DNA of 64,000 bases from Enchytraeus crypticus (GCA_905160935.1 CAJHZI010000481.1:766501-830500), one strand, 5' to 3'; shown: positions 12,201-27,200, counted from the stretch's first letter. Numbers and translations are program-made. The notes: generated from the sequence alone by a model not told the origin.

Positions 12201-15200
12201 ACAAATTTGGTCAGATTATAACCGATTACGGAGAGTGTGGAACTGAAAAATGCATTAGGATTACACGAGAAAAAGTGACCTTCGGTAATAGGAAAGAGCT
12301 TTTAGCAAAACGTTTAAAGAAAGACACAAGATAAAGGTAGTAAAAACCTTGGTTTGGACCACGCTATAGTATGAAACATGGACCTTAAGGAAGGAAGATA
12401 TTAGGAAACTAGAGGCATTGGAAATGTGGATTTGGAGAAGAATGGAGAGGATTAGCTGGACTTATTACAAATGAGGAAGTCCTGGGGAGAGTTGGCACAG
12501 ATAGATAGTTGATAAATTTGTTAAGAAATAGGAAGAAGAGCTGGATAGGACACATTCTAAGGGGGAAGGTCTATTAAGAGAGGTCATAGAAGGTAGAATG
12601 GAAGGAAAAAGAGGCAGGGGCAGGCCGAGATTAGGTATGTTAGATGATTTAAAGACCCAAATATATGTGGAAATGAAGAGGTAGGCGGAAGACAGAGAAG
12701 AGTGGAGGCGTTATGTACCATGGACCTGCCAGTAGGCAGTGCACTAAGAGAGAGAGAGAGAGACGACAATCATACGCAGCATAATTCTAAGCTAAGAACT
12801 AGTAGGGCCTATTCGCAACATTTACCTATGCATCCTCGTCTATCACTCGCCTGTTGATATCCACTGTTACAACTACAAGTAAAACTTCCTTGAGTATTAG
12901 TACACACATGAGCACATCCTCTTTTATTCACTGAGCATTCGTTGATATCTGAAGAAAGAAATTTTCATTTTGGATAAATTCAAATAAAAGTAAACTCATA
13001 AGGCCTATTTTGTCAAATTGGATGAGCAATTCCTGCAAGTTTCAAACTATCTGAGGTGGCAGTACAGGCCCTATAGGCCTACATGTATGTATTTTTCTAA
13101 CTTAAGGACAGGCAATATGAAAATATGCCATATGTTTTGAATTTGATACGATTAATTAAACTATTATTTTCTGTTCATTAAAGCAATGGATTATGCGACT
13201 AAGTACAGTTTTAAAAGGTATGCCTATATTGTAATTGAAACTACCTAGAAATGCTAAAAGTAGGGTATCATAGATTTTAGTGAGAGATATATAAAGAAGA
13301 AAATAATTCAAACTAAATTTTGCCAAGGATGAAATTCCGCACAACAAGTCAAATATATCCTTAAAATATTTACCTGTACATATACGTTTGTCACTCGATA
13401 GTTGATATCCACTGTTACAGCTACAAGTAAAACTTCCTTGAGTGTTAGTGCACACATGACCACAGCCTCCCTTATTCACTGAGCATTCGTTGATATCTGA
13501 AAATGTTCAAATTCACAATAGAAATGTATGTAAACTCAGTTTAATAATTTCCTTTTTTGTATTTTTGCTATAAATTAAATTGCCTCTATACCACACGAAT
13601 ATAAATTCTTTAACTAATAGCGTTATACGGCTGTCACACAGGCCCTAATTATGACCAAGGAGTAATATATCTATATTTTCTTAAATGTCTCCACATATAT
13701 AACCAGGTTATTAAATCGAGCCCTCCGAAAAATCATACAGTTAATTAAAATAAGTCTATCTATTTTATATTCGAACAATATGTAAGTAACTCATACCTGC
13801 ACACAAACGTCTGTCATTCATGAGTTGGTATCCGCTGTTACAACTACAAGCAAAACTGCCTTCAGTGTTAGTGCACACATGTGCGCAGCCTCCCTTATTC
13901 ACAGAGCATTCGTTGATATCTGTAGATATTTTAAAATATTTTCAATGAAATATCATTAGCAACAAAATCTCATAACCAATATTAGTCTTATAGCTAGTTT
14001 CGGTCTTAATATGAGGAGCCAGAGAACGAAAGCAGAATTATTACTTGTAGTTAATTAAATTGTCATATTTTTGGTAGCCTAAGTCATTATGTATCGCATT
14101 GACAGATCAAAGAATTTTACATGCATTTTTTTAAAAGAAATACGACAATTAAAGCTATGCGTAACATAACTATGCTAAGTACTGGTATTCGTAAAATTTA
14201 CCTATGCACCCTCGTCTATCACTGGCCAGTTGATATCCATTATTACAGATGCAAGTAAAATTTCCTTGAGTGTTATTACACACATGTGCACATCCTCCCT
14301 TATTCACTGAGCATTCGTTGATATCTGTAGATACAACTTTTCATTTTTGATAAGTTCAAATAAAAGTAAACCAATTATTCTGTCAAATGGGATCAACAAT
14401 TCCTGCAAGTTTCGATGGCAGTATATATGTATTTTTCCAAATTACAGACAGGATACAATAAAATATACCATATGTTTTGAGTTTGATACCATTAATATAA
14501 TTATTATTATTTTCTGATCATAAACACAAAAGCTAACGCTATTAAGTACAATTTTTAAATGGTATGCCTACATGATAATTGAAACTAACCAGAAATGCTC
14601 CAAAGATGGGGATCAGAGATTTTAGAGAGAGGTATATAAAGAAGAAAAGAACTCAAACTAAATTTTGTAAATGTTGAAATTCCGAACATCAAATGAAAAA
14701 CATATTTTAACTATTTACCTGTACATCCACGTTTATCACTCGATAGTTGATATCCACTGTTACAGCTACAAGTGAAACTGCCTTGAGTGTTTGTACACAC
14801 GTTAGCGCAGCCTCCATTATTCACTGAACATTCGTTGATATCTAAAAATGATCAAATTCACAATACATATGTTTTTAAACTCATTTAGCAAATTTCCTCT
14901 TTTGTATTTTTTTAAAATTTAATTTCCTCTGTTCCACACAAATGTGAACTCTTCCGCAAAATGCGTCACAAAATTGTCATACAGGCCCTAATTATGAACA
15001 ACGAAAAGAAATTTTTGAAATAGCGACACATATATATATTTAGGCCTAGCCCGGATGATAAACCGAGCCCTCCTAAAAATCATTCCTTAATTAAAATAAG
15101 TCTGTTTATTTTATTTTCGAACAATTTTAGCAAGTATTTCATACCTGCACACCCACGTCTGTCAGTCATCAGTCGAAATCCACTGTTACAACTACATATT

Positions 15201-18200
15201 ACAAAACTGCCTTGACTGTTGTTGCACACATGAGCACAGCCTTGCACAACCTCCCTTATTGACTGAGCATTCGTTGATCTCAACAAATATTTTCAAACAA
15301 TTAAAAACAAATGCATTATCGTTAGCACCAAAATCTCAAATGTTTTTCTTGTAACCATTGTCGCTCGTATTTAGAGGAGACCGACAACTAAACCAAAAAT
15401 TTAGTTGTAGTAAATTCATATGTCATAATTTTAGTAGTCTAATTCTTTAGATTTCGAATAGATGGATCAATAAATTTGTAATTGCATTTTTAGGGGTATA
15501 CTACAGTCATACGTAACATAATTCTAAGCTAAGAACTAGTAGGGCCTATTCGTAACATTTACCTATGCATCCTCGTCTGTCACTCGTCAGTTGATATCCG
15601 CTATTACAGCTACAAGTAAAACTTCCTTGAGTATTAGTACACATATGAGCACATCCTCCTTTATTCACTGAGCATTCGTTGATATCTGAAGAAACAAATT
15701 TTCATTTTGAATAAATTCAAATAAAAGTAAACTCGCTAGGCCTATTTTGTCAAATTGGATGAGAAACTCCAGCAAGTTTCAAACGATCTGAGGTGTGGCA
15801 GTACAGGCCCTATAGGCCTACATGTATGTATTTTTACAACTTACGGACAGGCAATAATAAAATATACCATGCTTTGAATCTGATACCATTCATTAAACTA
15901 TAATTTTCTGTTCATAAAAGCAATAGTTAATACTATTAATTATAATTTTAAAGGTATGCCTATATTATAATTGATTGAAATTAACTAGAAATACTAAAGT
16001 AGGGGATCGTAGATTTTAGTGAGAGATATATAAAGAAGAAAATAATTCAAACTAAATTTTACCAAGGATGAAATTCTGCACATCAAATGAAAAATATCCC
16101 TAAAATATTTACCTGTACATATACGTTGATTACTCGATAGTTCATATCCACTGTTACAGCTGCAAGTAAAACTTCCTTGAGTGTTAGTGCACACATGACC
16201 ACAGTCTCCCTTATTCGTTGAGCATTCGTTGATATCTGAAAATGTTCAAATTCACAATGGAAATGTATTTCAACTCAGTTAAATAATTTCCTATTTTATA
16301 TTTTTGCTATAAATTAAATTGACTCTATTCCACACGAATATGAATTCTCTAACTAAGCACGTTACAATGCTGTCATCTAGGCCCTAATTATAAACAATGA
16401 AATAATATTTTCTTAAATATTTACATTTTTAAGCCTAACCCGGATGATATATCGAGCCCAACCTAAAAATCATACAGTTAATTGAAATTTGTCTGTCTAT
16501 ATTATATTCGAACAATATTTAAGTAGCCCGTACCTGTACACCCACGTCTGTCACTCATCAGTTGATATCCACTGTTACAACTACAAACAAAGCTGCCTTG
16601 AGTGTTGTTGCACACATGAGCACAGTCTCCCTTATTCACTGAGCATTCGTTGATATCTGTTGATATTTTCAAATACAATAAATCAAATGAAATATCTTTA
16701 GCAACAAAGTCTCACATATGAGTCTTTTAGCTAATTTTGGGTGTAAAGTGAGGTCCCCGAGGTTGAATCCAAAGTTGTTTCTTGTAGTTTTAATTCAAAT
16801 CTCATATTTTTATTAGCCTAATTCGTTATGTTTCGAATTGACAGATCAAAGAATTTGTACTTGCATTTTTATAGATATACGAAAAGCGAACGTAACATAA
16901 TTCTATGCTAAGTACTGGTATTCGTAAAATATACCTGTACATCCTCGTCTATCACTCGCCAGTTGGTATCCAATGTGACAGCTGCAAACGAAACTTCCTT
17001 GAGTGTTAGTGCACACATGAGCACAGCCTCCTTTATTCATTGAGCATTCGTTGATATCTGAAAGTATAAATCGATAGGCCTTATGTTGAGTTTAAATTAG
17101 GTTATTAATCATATCCTTACGGTCATATGTGAGTGTTAATTTTATTCTTAGTATTGTTTCTGCCATATCCGTGATCTTCGTCGAATACGTCCATATTTGT
17201 CACGTGAGACAGCTGCTACAATTGGTGCTGCTCTTGTGTAATCGAAGTTGGACTACTGCAATTCCCTGTTTTCAAATCTCCCTGGCTGTGATATTGATCG
17301 GTTGCAGTTTGTTCAGAATTCTCTTGCGCGAGCAATTTTTTGTAGTTCCAGGTACTCACATGTTACGCCTATTTTGAAGTCTTTGCACTGGCTAAGGACT
17401 AAAGAGCGTATCATTTACAAAAGAGCTTCGTTAACATATAAGTCCATCACCATCCCTGGACAAATTTGTATGTCTCACCTGATTAAAGTGATGCTGCCTG
17501 CTATATTACTCGGTCTTCTAAGTTAATTACTCTTGTGAGACCTAGCTTACCTTCACGCTCTAAGCTATCTAATTGTTCTTTCCAGCATGCTGCACCTCAG
17601 ATCTGAAATTCTCTTCCATCCAATCTTCGGAAATCTTCATTTGAATCACATCAGCCTTTGCTTTCCTATGAGCAGTTCCATAAGCAGTTGAAGACCTATC
17701 TTTTTAATCTCTGTTTTCCATCTAGTGTCCATGAGCAGCGACCTGCGCCTAAACCACCTTTTCTTTAACTCCCTTTACTTTGGACTGAATTTCTGGATTT
17801 TGGAATTTGCACCGTTTTTGGACCTATCTTTTTTTGTTCGCCGGCTTGATTTTGTCTCAATAGTGCTCGATGTTGTCATTGATGACTGTAGCACTCTAAT
17901 TGTTGTTATTATTATTATTATTAATATTTCGGAAAACTTTTAATTCCAGCGATGCAGACGTGTTAGTAATATACAAACGGAAGGTGACAAACAAATCATA
18001 AAGAATTCGATAGATAAAAAACAATACAAAACTCAAGAGGACTTGTATACATATATATGATTATAATTTATCATGTAGCCTATTAACATTGGCAAAGAGT
18101 TTAAAAGTTAAGATAATTGGAACTCAGATGTAGTAGATAAATTGAATACAGTTATATTTTCAAAAGCAAATAAAGTATACACTTTTAAGTTATTTATGAC

Positions 18201-21200
18201 ACTACAAGTTAGACTATTACTTTGTAAAAAGATTATTTAAAATGTGTATTTTAAAAGATAGCATAAATTTCTCAACGTTCTATTTTCAACAAATATGAGC
18301 GATGCCTACCCATACAGCCACTCCTATCACTGGACAGTTGATATCCACTATTACAACTACAAGTGAAACTTCCTTGAGTGTTATTGCACATATGAGCACA
18401 GCCTCCGTTATTTATGGCGCATTCGCTGATATCTGAGGATAAAAGTTGGTAATTTGGATTAGTACTAAAAACAGGTAGCCTATAAGTAAACTAATTATTT
18501 TTTTTTTTTTTTTTTGGCAATACAAACGGTATGTATGTCATATTTAGAAGTGCTATTCTAAAACTATATCTGTAATCATATTATGGTGCTCTCAATATTT
18601 TATTTGCAACTGATTTGAGTTATATCTACCTGTTCATCCTCGTTTAATTTTATTATTAGGCCAATTAAGTTCAGATTTACTTAATATTCTAACTTTATTC
18701 TCGTCAAGCACACCTGCACAACCACGTCTGTCATTTGTCAGTTGGTGTCCATTGTTACAACTACAATTGAAATTCCCTTCAGTGTTCTTACAGGCATGAG
18801 CAATGACTCCTTGTTCAGTGAGCATTCGTTGATTTCTGGTGATTTTAGTTAATAAATCATTACACTTTCAAGTGCCAACAAATCATACTAATATATAGAT
18901 TATATTATTCCACGACAAATAAATATGTTCGCGTTTATCTATATAATACTAAATCGGAAAACCAAGCTTTACCCAGTAAGTATTGTTATTTATCAAAATC
19001 GTTTCAGGTAGGCTATGTATATAGTCCACACATGTACGGGTTTTCTGTAACAAAGAATCTTTGCAATCTGCATATCCTCGTCCAACATTCGCCATTTTAT
19101 TATCCAATATTACAGCTACAAGTAAAACTGCCTTGAGTGTTTGTGCACACATGAGCACATCCTCCTTTATTCACTGAGCATTCGTTGATATCTGGTGATT
19201 TTAGTTGACTATATCATTAGACTTTCAAGTATCAACAAATTATACTAATATATGGATTATGCTATTCCAAGACAAACAAATATGTTCGCGTTTATCTAGA
19301 AATTTCTACAGCGGAAAATCAAGCCTTAAAAGGTAAAGCTGGTAAAGCTAAGGTTAACGACAGTTTCCTCACTCGAAAGCAATGTCAGTGACGGGCGAGC
19401 CCAGGATATTACCCAGTAAGTATTAAAATTTATCAAAATAGTTTCAGGTAGGCCTATGCTATTTATGCAAATAGTGTACGGATTTTCTGTAAAAAAAGAG
19501 AATATTTGCAACCTGCATATCTTTGTCTATCATTCGTCATTTTTTATCCATCGCTACAACTACATGTAAAACTTTATTGAGTATCAGAGCATACATGAGC
19601 ACAACTGCCGCTTCTTCACTGAGCATTTGTTGATACTATAGATATTGAAATTCATGGTATTTTATGTATGCAAAATGGTTATCAGTTACTGTAATTTTTA
19701 ACCAGTTAACTTACCTTTACTCCAAATGATTAAGAAATCTCCTACTAGTAAGCAACAACGCTGTCATGTAAACTAATTTTGAATGAAATGAAATATATTT
19801 CAAAATAGTTCAATAAATTTACTGAAATATTTGTATAATCTCACTAAAGTATTCTGCCAAGCGGCAGGTCTAATATACATATTCCTACACATATGATGCT
19901 TTCACACTCGATAAAGAGTAACCATCGATTAAAGAATTAATCCTCTCACAAACTGCTTTGCCATATCCGTATCTTAATGTAGCCTATAGCTTGGCAATAA
20001 TATGACTTCTGATGAAGCTTACCGTTACCTTCCTCGGTTCGTGCTTAAACGACTCTTACAACACATGCAGTTTATAGCTGGCTTTTTCCACAGTGTCCCT
20101 GAATTAACACGAGAATAATGTAGACCTATCTAAATAATATATACTCTAAATTAATAATAGCTTGAATCTGCAAAATTTGATTAATATTCAAATAAGCTTA
20201 AATGTATTTTATATTTGAACAGTATTCAAGTAATTCGTACCTATACATCCACGTCTATCACTAGACAGTTGGTAACCACTATTACAACTACAAGTAAAAC
20301 TTCCTTGAGTGTTTGTACAAACATGAGCACATCCTCCCTTATTACTTGCGCATTCGTTGATATCTGAAGATACAAGTTGGCAATTTTGATTAGTTCTAAT
20401 AGGCCTACATGTATTAGTCAATTAATTATTTTTATTATTCAAAAGCCTTGAGTGTTACTGCACACATGAACTCATACTCCCTTACTTATTGCGCATTCGT
20501 TAATATCTGAAGATACAAGTTGGCAATTTGGATTATTTCGAATTCATGTTTAAGTAAACTAATTATTTTTATTAATCAATAGCCTTGGGTGAAAAGCGCA
20601 CATGAGCACATACTCAATAGCACATATTTTTCGTTGTGCATTCGTTTATAGCTGAAAATACAAGTTGGATAGTTGAATTAGTTAAAATACATGTTTAAAT
20701 AAACAAATTATTTTTAATAATCATTAGCTAATAGCACTTCAAGTTACATGTATGCCCATCTTTTTGAGTACTACTGTAAAACTGTAACAGTAACCTTACT
20801 ATACAACTCTCAGTGTTGCATTTTCAACTAATAGGAGCAATATATACACATACATTCTCGTTTACTTTAATTTTTAGGCCAATTACGTTCAGATTTACTT
20901 AATATTGTAACAATATTTCCATGAAGCACACCTGTACAACCAAGTCTGTCATTTGCCAGTTGAAATCCACTATTACAACTGCAAGTGAAACTGCCTTGAG
21001 TGTTAGTACACAAATGAGCACAACCTCCCTTATTCACTGAGCATTCGTTGGTATCTGTAGATATTTTCAACAATTTTAATCAGTGGAGTATTATTAGCAG
21101 CAAGAAACTATTAGTGTTGTAGCCGATATCGATCTAAAAAGAGGAATCCGAGTAGTAAATCTAAAACCATATAAGTAGTAGTAATTTTAAATGTCATATC

Positions 21201-24200
21201 ATGCAAATGTACTAAATTTTAAATTTCTAATTATTAGGATAAGGAATTTTTGTATTTCTCTTCTTAAGATATAAAAACAAAATTGCATACAAATGATTAA
21301 TATTCGCAAAATGTACCTATGCATCCTCGCCTGTTATTTTCCAGTAAATATCCACTGTTGCAGCTACAAGTAAAACTGCCTTGAGTGTTAGTGCACACAT
21401 GAACACAGCTTCCCATATTCAGTAAGCATTCGTTGATATCCGATGATATAAGTTGGCCATTTGGATTAGTTCAAATACATGTATAAGTAAATTAATTATT
21501 TTCTATTAATAATTATGACATTACAAACTACATGTAGGCCTATGTCATCTTTTTGAGTGGTATTTTACAACCATATCTGTAATCTTACTATAGAGCTCCT
21601 ACTGTTGTATTTGCAACTAATGTGAATGATATATATCAATACATCCTCTTTTAATTTAATTATTATGCCAATTAAGTTCGGATTTACTTAATATTGTAAC
21701 AATATTTCCGTGAAGCACACCTGTACAACCACGTCTGTCATTTGTCAATTGATATCCGCTGCTACAACTACAAGTGAAACTGCCTTGAGTGTTAGTGCAC
21801 ACATGAGCACAGCCTCCCTTATTCATTGAGCATTCGTTGATGTCTGCAGATATTTTCAGACATTTTTAATCAGATGGCTTATTACTAGTAACAAGAACTT
21901 ATTAATGTTAGTAACAAGAACTTATTAGTGTTACAGGCAATGTCGGTTTTAAAAAGAAGTCCCAGCAGAAAATTTAAAAGTAATAATTCGAAATTCAACT
22001 TGTGTAGTAGTTTGAATGACATATCTTTGTATTGTAATAAATTTAAATTTCAAATTGAAAGAATTACGAATTTTAGTATTCATTTTATTAGATGTAAATA
22101 ACAAACTTCCAGGCAAATTTGTTTTCGCAAAATGTACCTGTGCATCCTCGCCTGTCATTTACCAGTTGATATCCATTGTTACAACTGCAAGTGAAACTGC
22201 CTTGAGTGTTTGTGCACACATGAGCGCAGCCTCCCTTATTCACTGAGCATTCGTTGATGTCTGGAAATACATTTATTTTGTAAAAATAAATATGAACTTG
22301 CGCAAATTAGTAATATTTTTATGATCATCGTGATATTTTTTGAGTTAGTGAGATTAGTTATTACTGGTGGTATAGCCTAGACTTTAAATCCGTTGGCTAT
22401 AACCTAAGTTATAGATTTTTTTCATTAGCAAATATTGATGCTCCCAGACGTTTTGTGGTTTGTTACTGATTCACAAAGTTAGTCTGCAACTATCTTATCA
22501 CAAAAAATCGATATCGTCTTATATATTTATTCATATCTAAGCCCTAGCTGGCATTTTGTTTAAATTATTCTTTAACAATATTATACTTTATACGGTGAAT
22601 TATTTTACGTTGAGTTGCGAGATGAAATTTTTAAAGTATAATTAGCTTAACCATTGTGTCTGAATTAAAGTTTAATTTCTAAAATCTACCTGTACATCCT
22701 CGCTGATCATTCCATAGTTGATATCCAATATTACAACTACAAGTAAAACTTCCTTGAGTGTTTGTACAAACATGAGCACATCCTCCCTTATTCGTTGCGC
22801 ATTCGTTGACATCTGCAGAAAAATTAAATAGCATGTGTGTTTAAAATTCTTGATCCATAATTAAAATAATTTTAATTGTAACTAGTTTAAAGAAAACAAG
22901 GAAATTAAATTTATTTTGAACAGAAGGCTATTGCGTTTTCATTCAAATATTTTTAAATAGTCCTCATCGACTGGTAAATTAAATTTTGATATAATCGTTG
23001 CAGCGTATATTTATATTACATTTATTGTATTCAAGAGAATGCAGCGTAGAAATATAATTGTTTTTCATGACAATCAATATCAAAAAGCTAAAAGTTAATG
23101 CTAACGTTAGATTCCTCACTCGAAAGCTATGTCATGACGGGCTAGCTCAAGATTTGAACCCGCCCATACTGATGCGCTGTCGTATATCCAACCGACATCG
23201 CCTCTGGCTCCAGCCATGTACGACCACGTACGACTATCAACTTTATCTCCGAAACTAAATTTAGGTATGTCTAAAGGCCTAAGTATTGGCCTTTTACAGA
23301 ATCAATTCTTAACGATTTACGCAAATAGTCCTTGTCAACTACTATGTCAGAACACATCTGTGGCAATTAGTAATAAACAACAGTATTGAGTTCTGAAGAG
23401 GTCTTTATTCCATCATGAAGACTCCACTGATCATTTCCCTTTTATCGGTATATTTAAGAATGTAAATAGTTGTAAAAATTGTTTGTCTGTTATTAACATT
23501 TTTGCAATGATTAACTGGCCTCTGTTCTCCTAATCACATTTCAGCACATTATGCTTTTATTCACCTCTGCACATTTCTTTACAGATTGGTTTGGGGGAAA
23601 TGATCTGTAGTGATATGTGCAGTGGGGACGTCCTTGACATTATCTATCATCTTGGATGCGGAAACGGACGTTAAAACTTTATTATTCTTATTATTATTCT
23701 ATACCAATACTAACTCTTGCACTCCTTATGCGACAACTTTGTTATGCAATCGTGCAGGTTTGAAGTATATTTTCTTAGATATCTCGACGATGCACAATCT
23801 AGATTTAAAATCGAACTAATCAATATAACTGTAAATGGGTTTCAGTCACTTTGTTTAAAAAAATAATCAAGCAGTTTAACTCGTACCTCCGCAATCACGT
23901 CTGTCGCTGGTCAGTTGATAACCACTGCTACAACTACAAGTAAAACTTCCTTGAGTGTTAGTACACAAATGAGCACATCCTCCCTTATTCGTTGCGCATT
24001 CGTTAATATATAGGGACATTTTCAAACAATTTAAATCAGTTGGAGTATTATTAGCAACAAGAACTTTTTAGTGTTAGCGTATAGTCGATGTCGGTCTTAA
24101 AAAGGGACTCGAGTAGCATATCTATAACTATAAGTAGGCCTTGTAGGCCTCATTAGTTCAAATGTCATATAATGGTTATTGTAATAAATTAAATTTCTAA

Positions 24201-27200
24201 TTAAAAAATAAATAATTTTTGTATTTCTCTTTTTAAGATATAAATAACAAGATTCGATGCAAATGGTTGATATTTGCAAATTATACCTATGCATCCTCGT
24301 CTGTCACTCGCCAGTTGATATCCACTGCTACAACTGCAAACGGAACATCCTTGAGTGTTTGTGCACACATGAGCACAACCTCCTTTATTCACCGTGCACT
24401 CGTTGATATCTGAAGATACAAGTTGGCAATTTGGATTAGTTCATATACATGTACCTGTGTAAGTAAACCAGTTACTTTATTAATCATTAGCTTATCGCAC
24501 TTCAAACTACATGTATGTCGTCATTTGATGTGACTATAGACCTCTTAAAGTAATAAAAGTTTGTCTTGGTCAATTTTAATGTTATCATTTAATTTTCCAT
24601 CATATATTTCTGATTTTATGCTGCATTACTACCAGTATCTGTTACATTGATATGATATCAGCCATATAGTTACAGTCTGCGGTTTGTCAGATTGATTATG
24701 GAAATAAAAGGAATAGCTTATATTATATATTTTGAGTGCTACTCTACAACAAAATTTGTAATCTTATTAAGGAGCTCTCGGCGTTTTATTTTGCAACTAA
24801 TATGTGTGATACATACCTGTACATGTACTCGTTTAATATAATTATTTGTCCAATTAAGTTTAGATTTACATATTATTCTAACAGTATGCTCCTGAAGCAC
24901 ACCTGCACAACCACGTCTGTCACTCGTCATTTGATATCCACTGTTACAACTGCAAGTGAAACTTCCTTGAGTGTTAGTGCACACATGAGCACAACCTCCC
25001 TTATTCGTTGCACACTCGTTGATATCTGAAAACATTTTTATTTTGTAAAAATAAATATGAACATGAGCAAACTATTGATATTTTGGATGATCATCACGAT
25101 ATTTTTGTAGTAGTGATAATAGCTATTACTGATGATTTTGTCTAATCTTGAAATCCATATAACCTAAGTTATCGACTCTTTATTAGCTAATATTGCTGAT
25201 CCCAGATTTGATGTGGTTTGTTGCTGAGTCACAAAGTTAGTCTGCAAATAACTAATCACAAGAAATCTTTTTCGTCTTGGATATTTATATTTAGCTAAAC
25301 CATAGCTAGCTCTTCGCTTAAAGTTATGTTAGATAATATTATACTTCGTAGGGTGAATTATTTTAAGTTGAGTTTAGAAATTGAAAATTTTAAAATATAA
25401 TCGGCTTAACAGTTTTGTCAGAATTGATTCCTAATTTCTAAAATCTACCTGTACATCCTCGCTGATCATTCCATAGTTGATATCCAATATTACAACTACA
25501 AGTAAAACTTCCTTGAGTGTTTGTACAAACATGAGCACATCCTCCCTTATTTGTTGCGCATTCGTTGACATCTGCAGAAAAATTAAATAGCATGTGTTTT
25601 TAAAATTCTTAATCAATTATTATATTGATTCAAATCCAAACTAGTTTAAAGAAAAAGGAGATATTAAATTTGTTTTGAACAAAAGGCTACTGCGTTCTCA
25701 TTCAAATATTTTTAAGTAGTCCTAATCGACTGGTTATTGAAATTTTGGTATAATCGTTTGCAGCGAATATTTACATTACATTTATGGTATTCAAGATAAT
25801 GTAGTGCAGAAATGTATTTGCTTTCCACGACAATCATTTTTAAAAAGCTAAAAGTTAATGCTAACGTTAGATTCCTCACTCGAAAGCGATGTCAGTGACG
25901 GGAGAGCTCAGGATTTGAACCCGCCCATACTGATGCGCGGTCGTATATCCAACCGATATCGCCACTAGCTCCAGCCATGTACGACAAAGTACGACTATTA
26001 ACTTTTTCTTCGAAGCTACATTTAAGCATGTTCAAAGGCCTAACTATTTTACCGAATCAATTCTTGTAGAGTTACGCAAATAGTCCTTGTTTATTATTAG
26101 GTCAGAATACATCTGTGGCAATTAGTAACAAACAACAGTAGGCCAATAGAGTTTCAATGAGGTCTTTACTCCATTATGAACACTCCACTGATCATTCCCC
26201 TTTTATCGATATAGGTTAATAGAGAATTTAAAAGTGTTAAACACTGTTTTAAAAATGTTTTTTTTCTATTTTTGAGCTTTTTGCTATAGGTCTAATTATC
26301 TAGCCTTTATTTTATAGGAATACGAACTCTAGCACTAAATGTGAGACAAACTTGTGAAGCAATCATGTATGAATGAAGTATATTTTCTTAGATATCTTGA
26401 TGATGCACAATTTGCATGGAAAATTGAACTAATCGATAGAATATGACTCTAAATACGTTTCAGTGACCTTATATTCAACTAATAATCAAGTAGTTTAACT
26501 CGTACCTGCGCAATCACGTCTGTCACTAGTCAGTTGATATCCACTGTTACAACTACAAGTAAAATTTCCTTGAGTGTTTGTGCATACTTGAGCACATCCT
26601 CCCTTATTCGGTGCGCATTCGTTAATATCTAGAGAAATATTTGAAAAATTTCAATCAGTTGGAGTATTATTAACAACAAGAACTTATTGGCATTATAGCC
26701 GATGTCTGTCTCAAAAAGGAGTCCCAATAGTAAATCTAAAACTATAAGCATTAATTAGTTCAAATGTCACATCATAGTATTGCAAGAAATTAAAATTTCA
26801 AATTGAAAGAATAAAGAATTTTTGTATTTCTCTTTCTAAGATATAAATGACAATATTCCATGCAAATGGTTTATATTAGCAAAATATAACTATGCATCCT
26901 CCCATGTCAGTTAACAGTTGATATCCACTGTTACAGCTACAATTGAAACTTCTTTGAGTGTTAATGCACACATGAGCACAACCTCCCTTATTCACTGAGC
27001 ATTCGTTGAATGGGTAGAATATTTTAAAACTTGACCATCTCGATTTATGATTTATTCCAGTAATGATATTTTACTACTTATATATTACTTGGTAATATAT
27101 AATTAATATATAATTAAGAACCAAGAGGGCCACTATGTAGGGCCAATGTAAATGTGCATTAAAACGAGACATTAACTATGACTACTGATTTACAGCAGTA

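Larger units (their letters stand above)
9658..12762 (+). mobile_element. Full-length RTE-type LINE, decayed, with 8-bp target duplication
   Basis: About 3.1 kb flanked by acgacaat at 9650-9657 and 12763-12770. Paralogous class A introns lack it. An apurinic endonuclease-like domain starts near 9889 ([20 protein letters not shown]) and continues in another frame to 10756 ([23 protein letters not shown]). The reverse transcriptase region follows around 11450-12170 ([33 protein letters not shown] without the final D intact). A C-terminal region runs to about 12700 ([17 protein letters not shown]). The 3' end is a GA repeat. Several frame breaks and stops split it into short frames, so it is dead. 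It belongs to the RTE/BovB-like group of dispersed endonuclease-reverse transcriptases. Confidence 0.9.

Noticed and set aside
17725-17943. A plus-strand host coding frame
   Set aside because: It lies in the 3' end of a CR1/L2-type LINE, out of the element's own frame.
25841-25977. A tRNA gene
   Set aside because: A and B box-like segments are present but no cloverleaf acceptor stem, and the flanking body recurs at other loci, as in a SINE.
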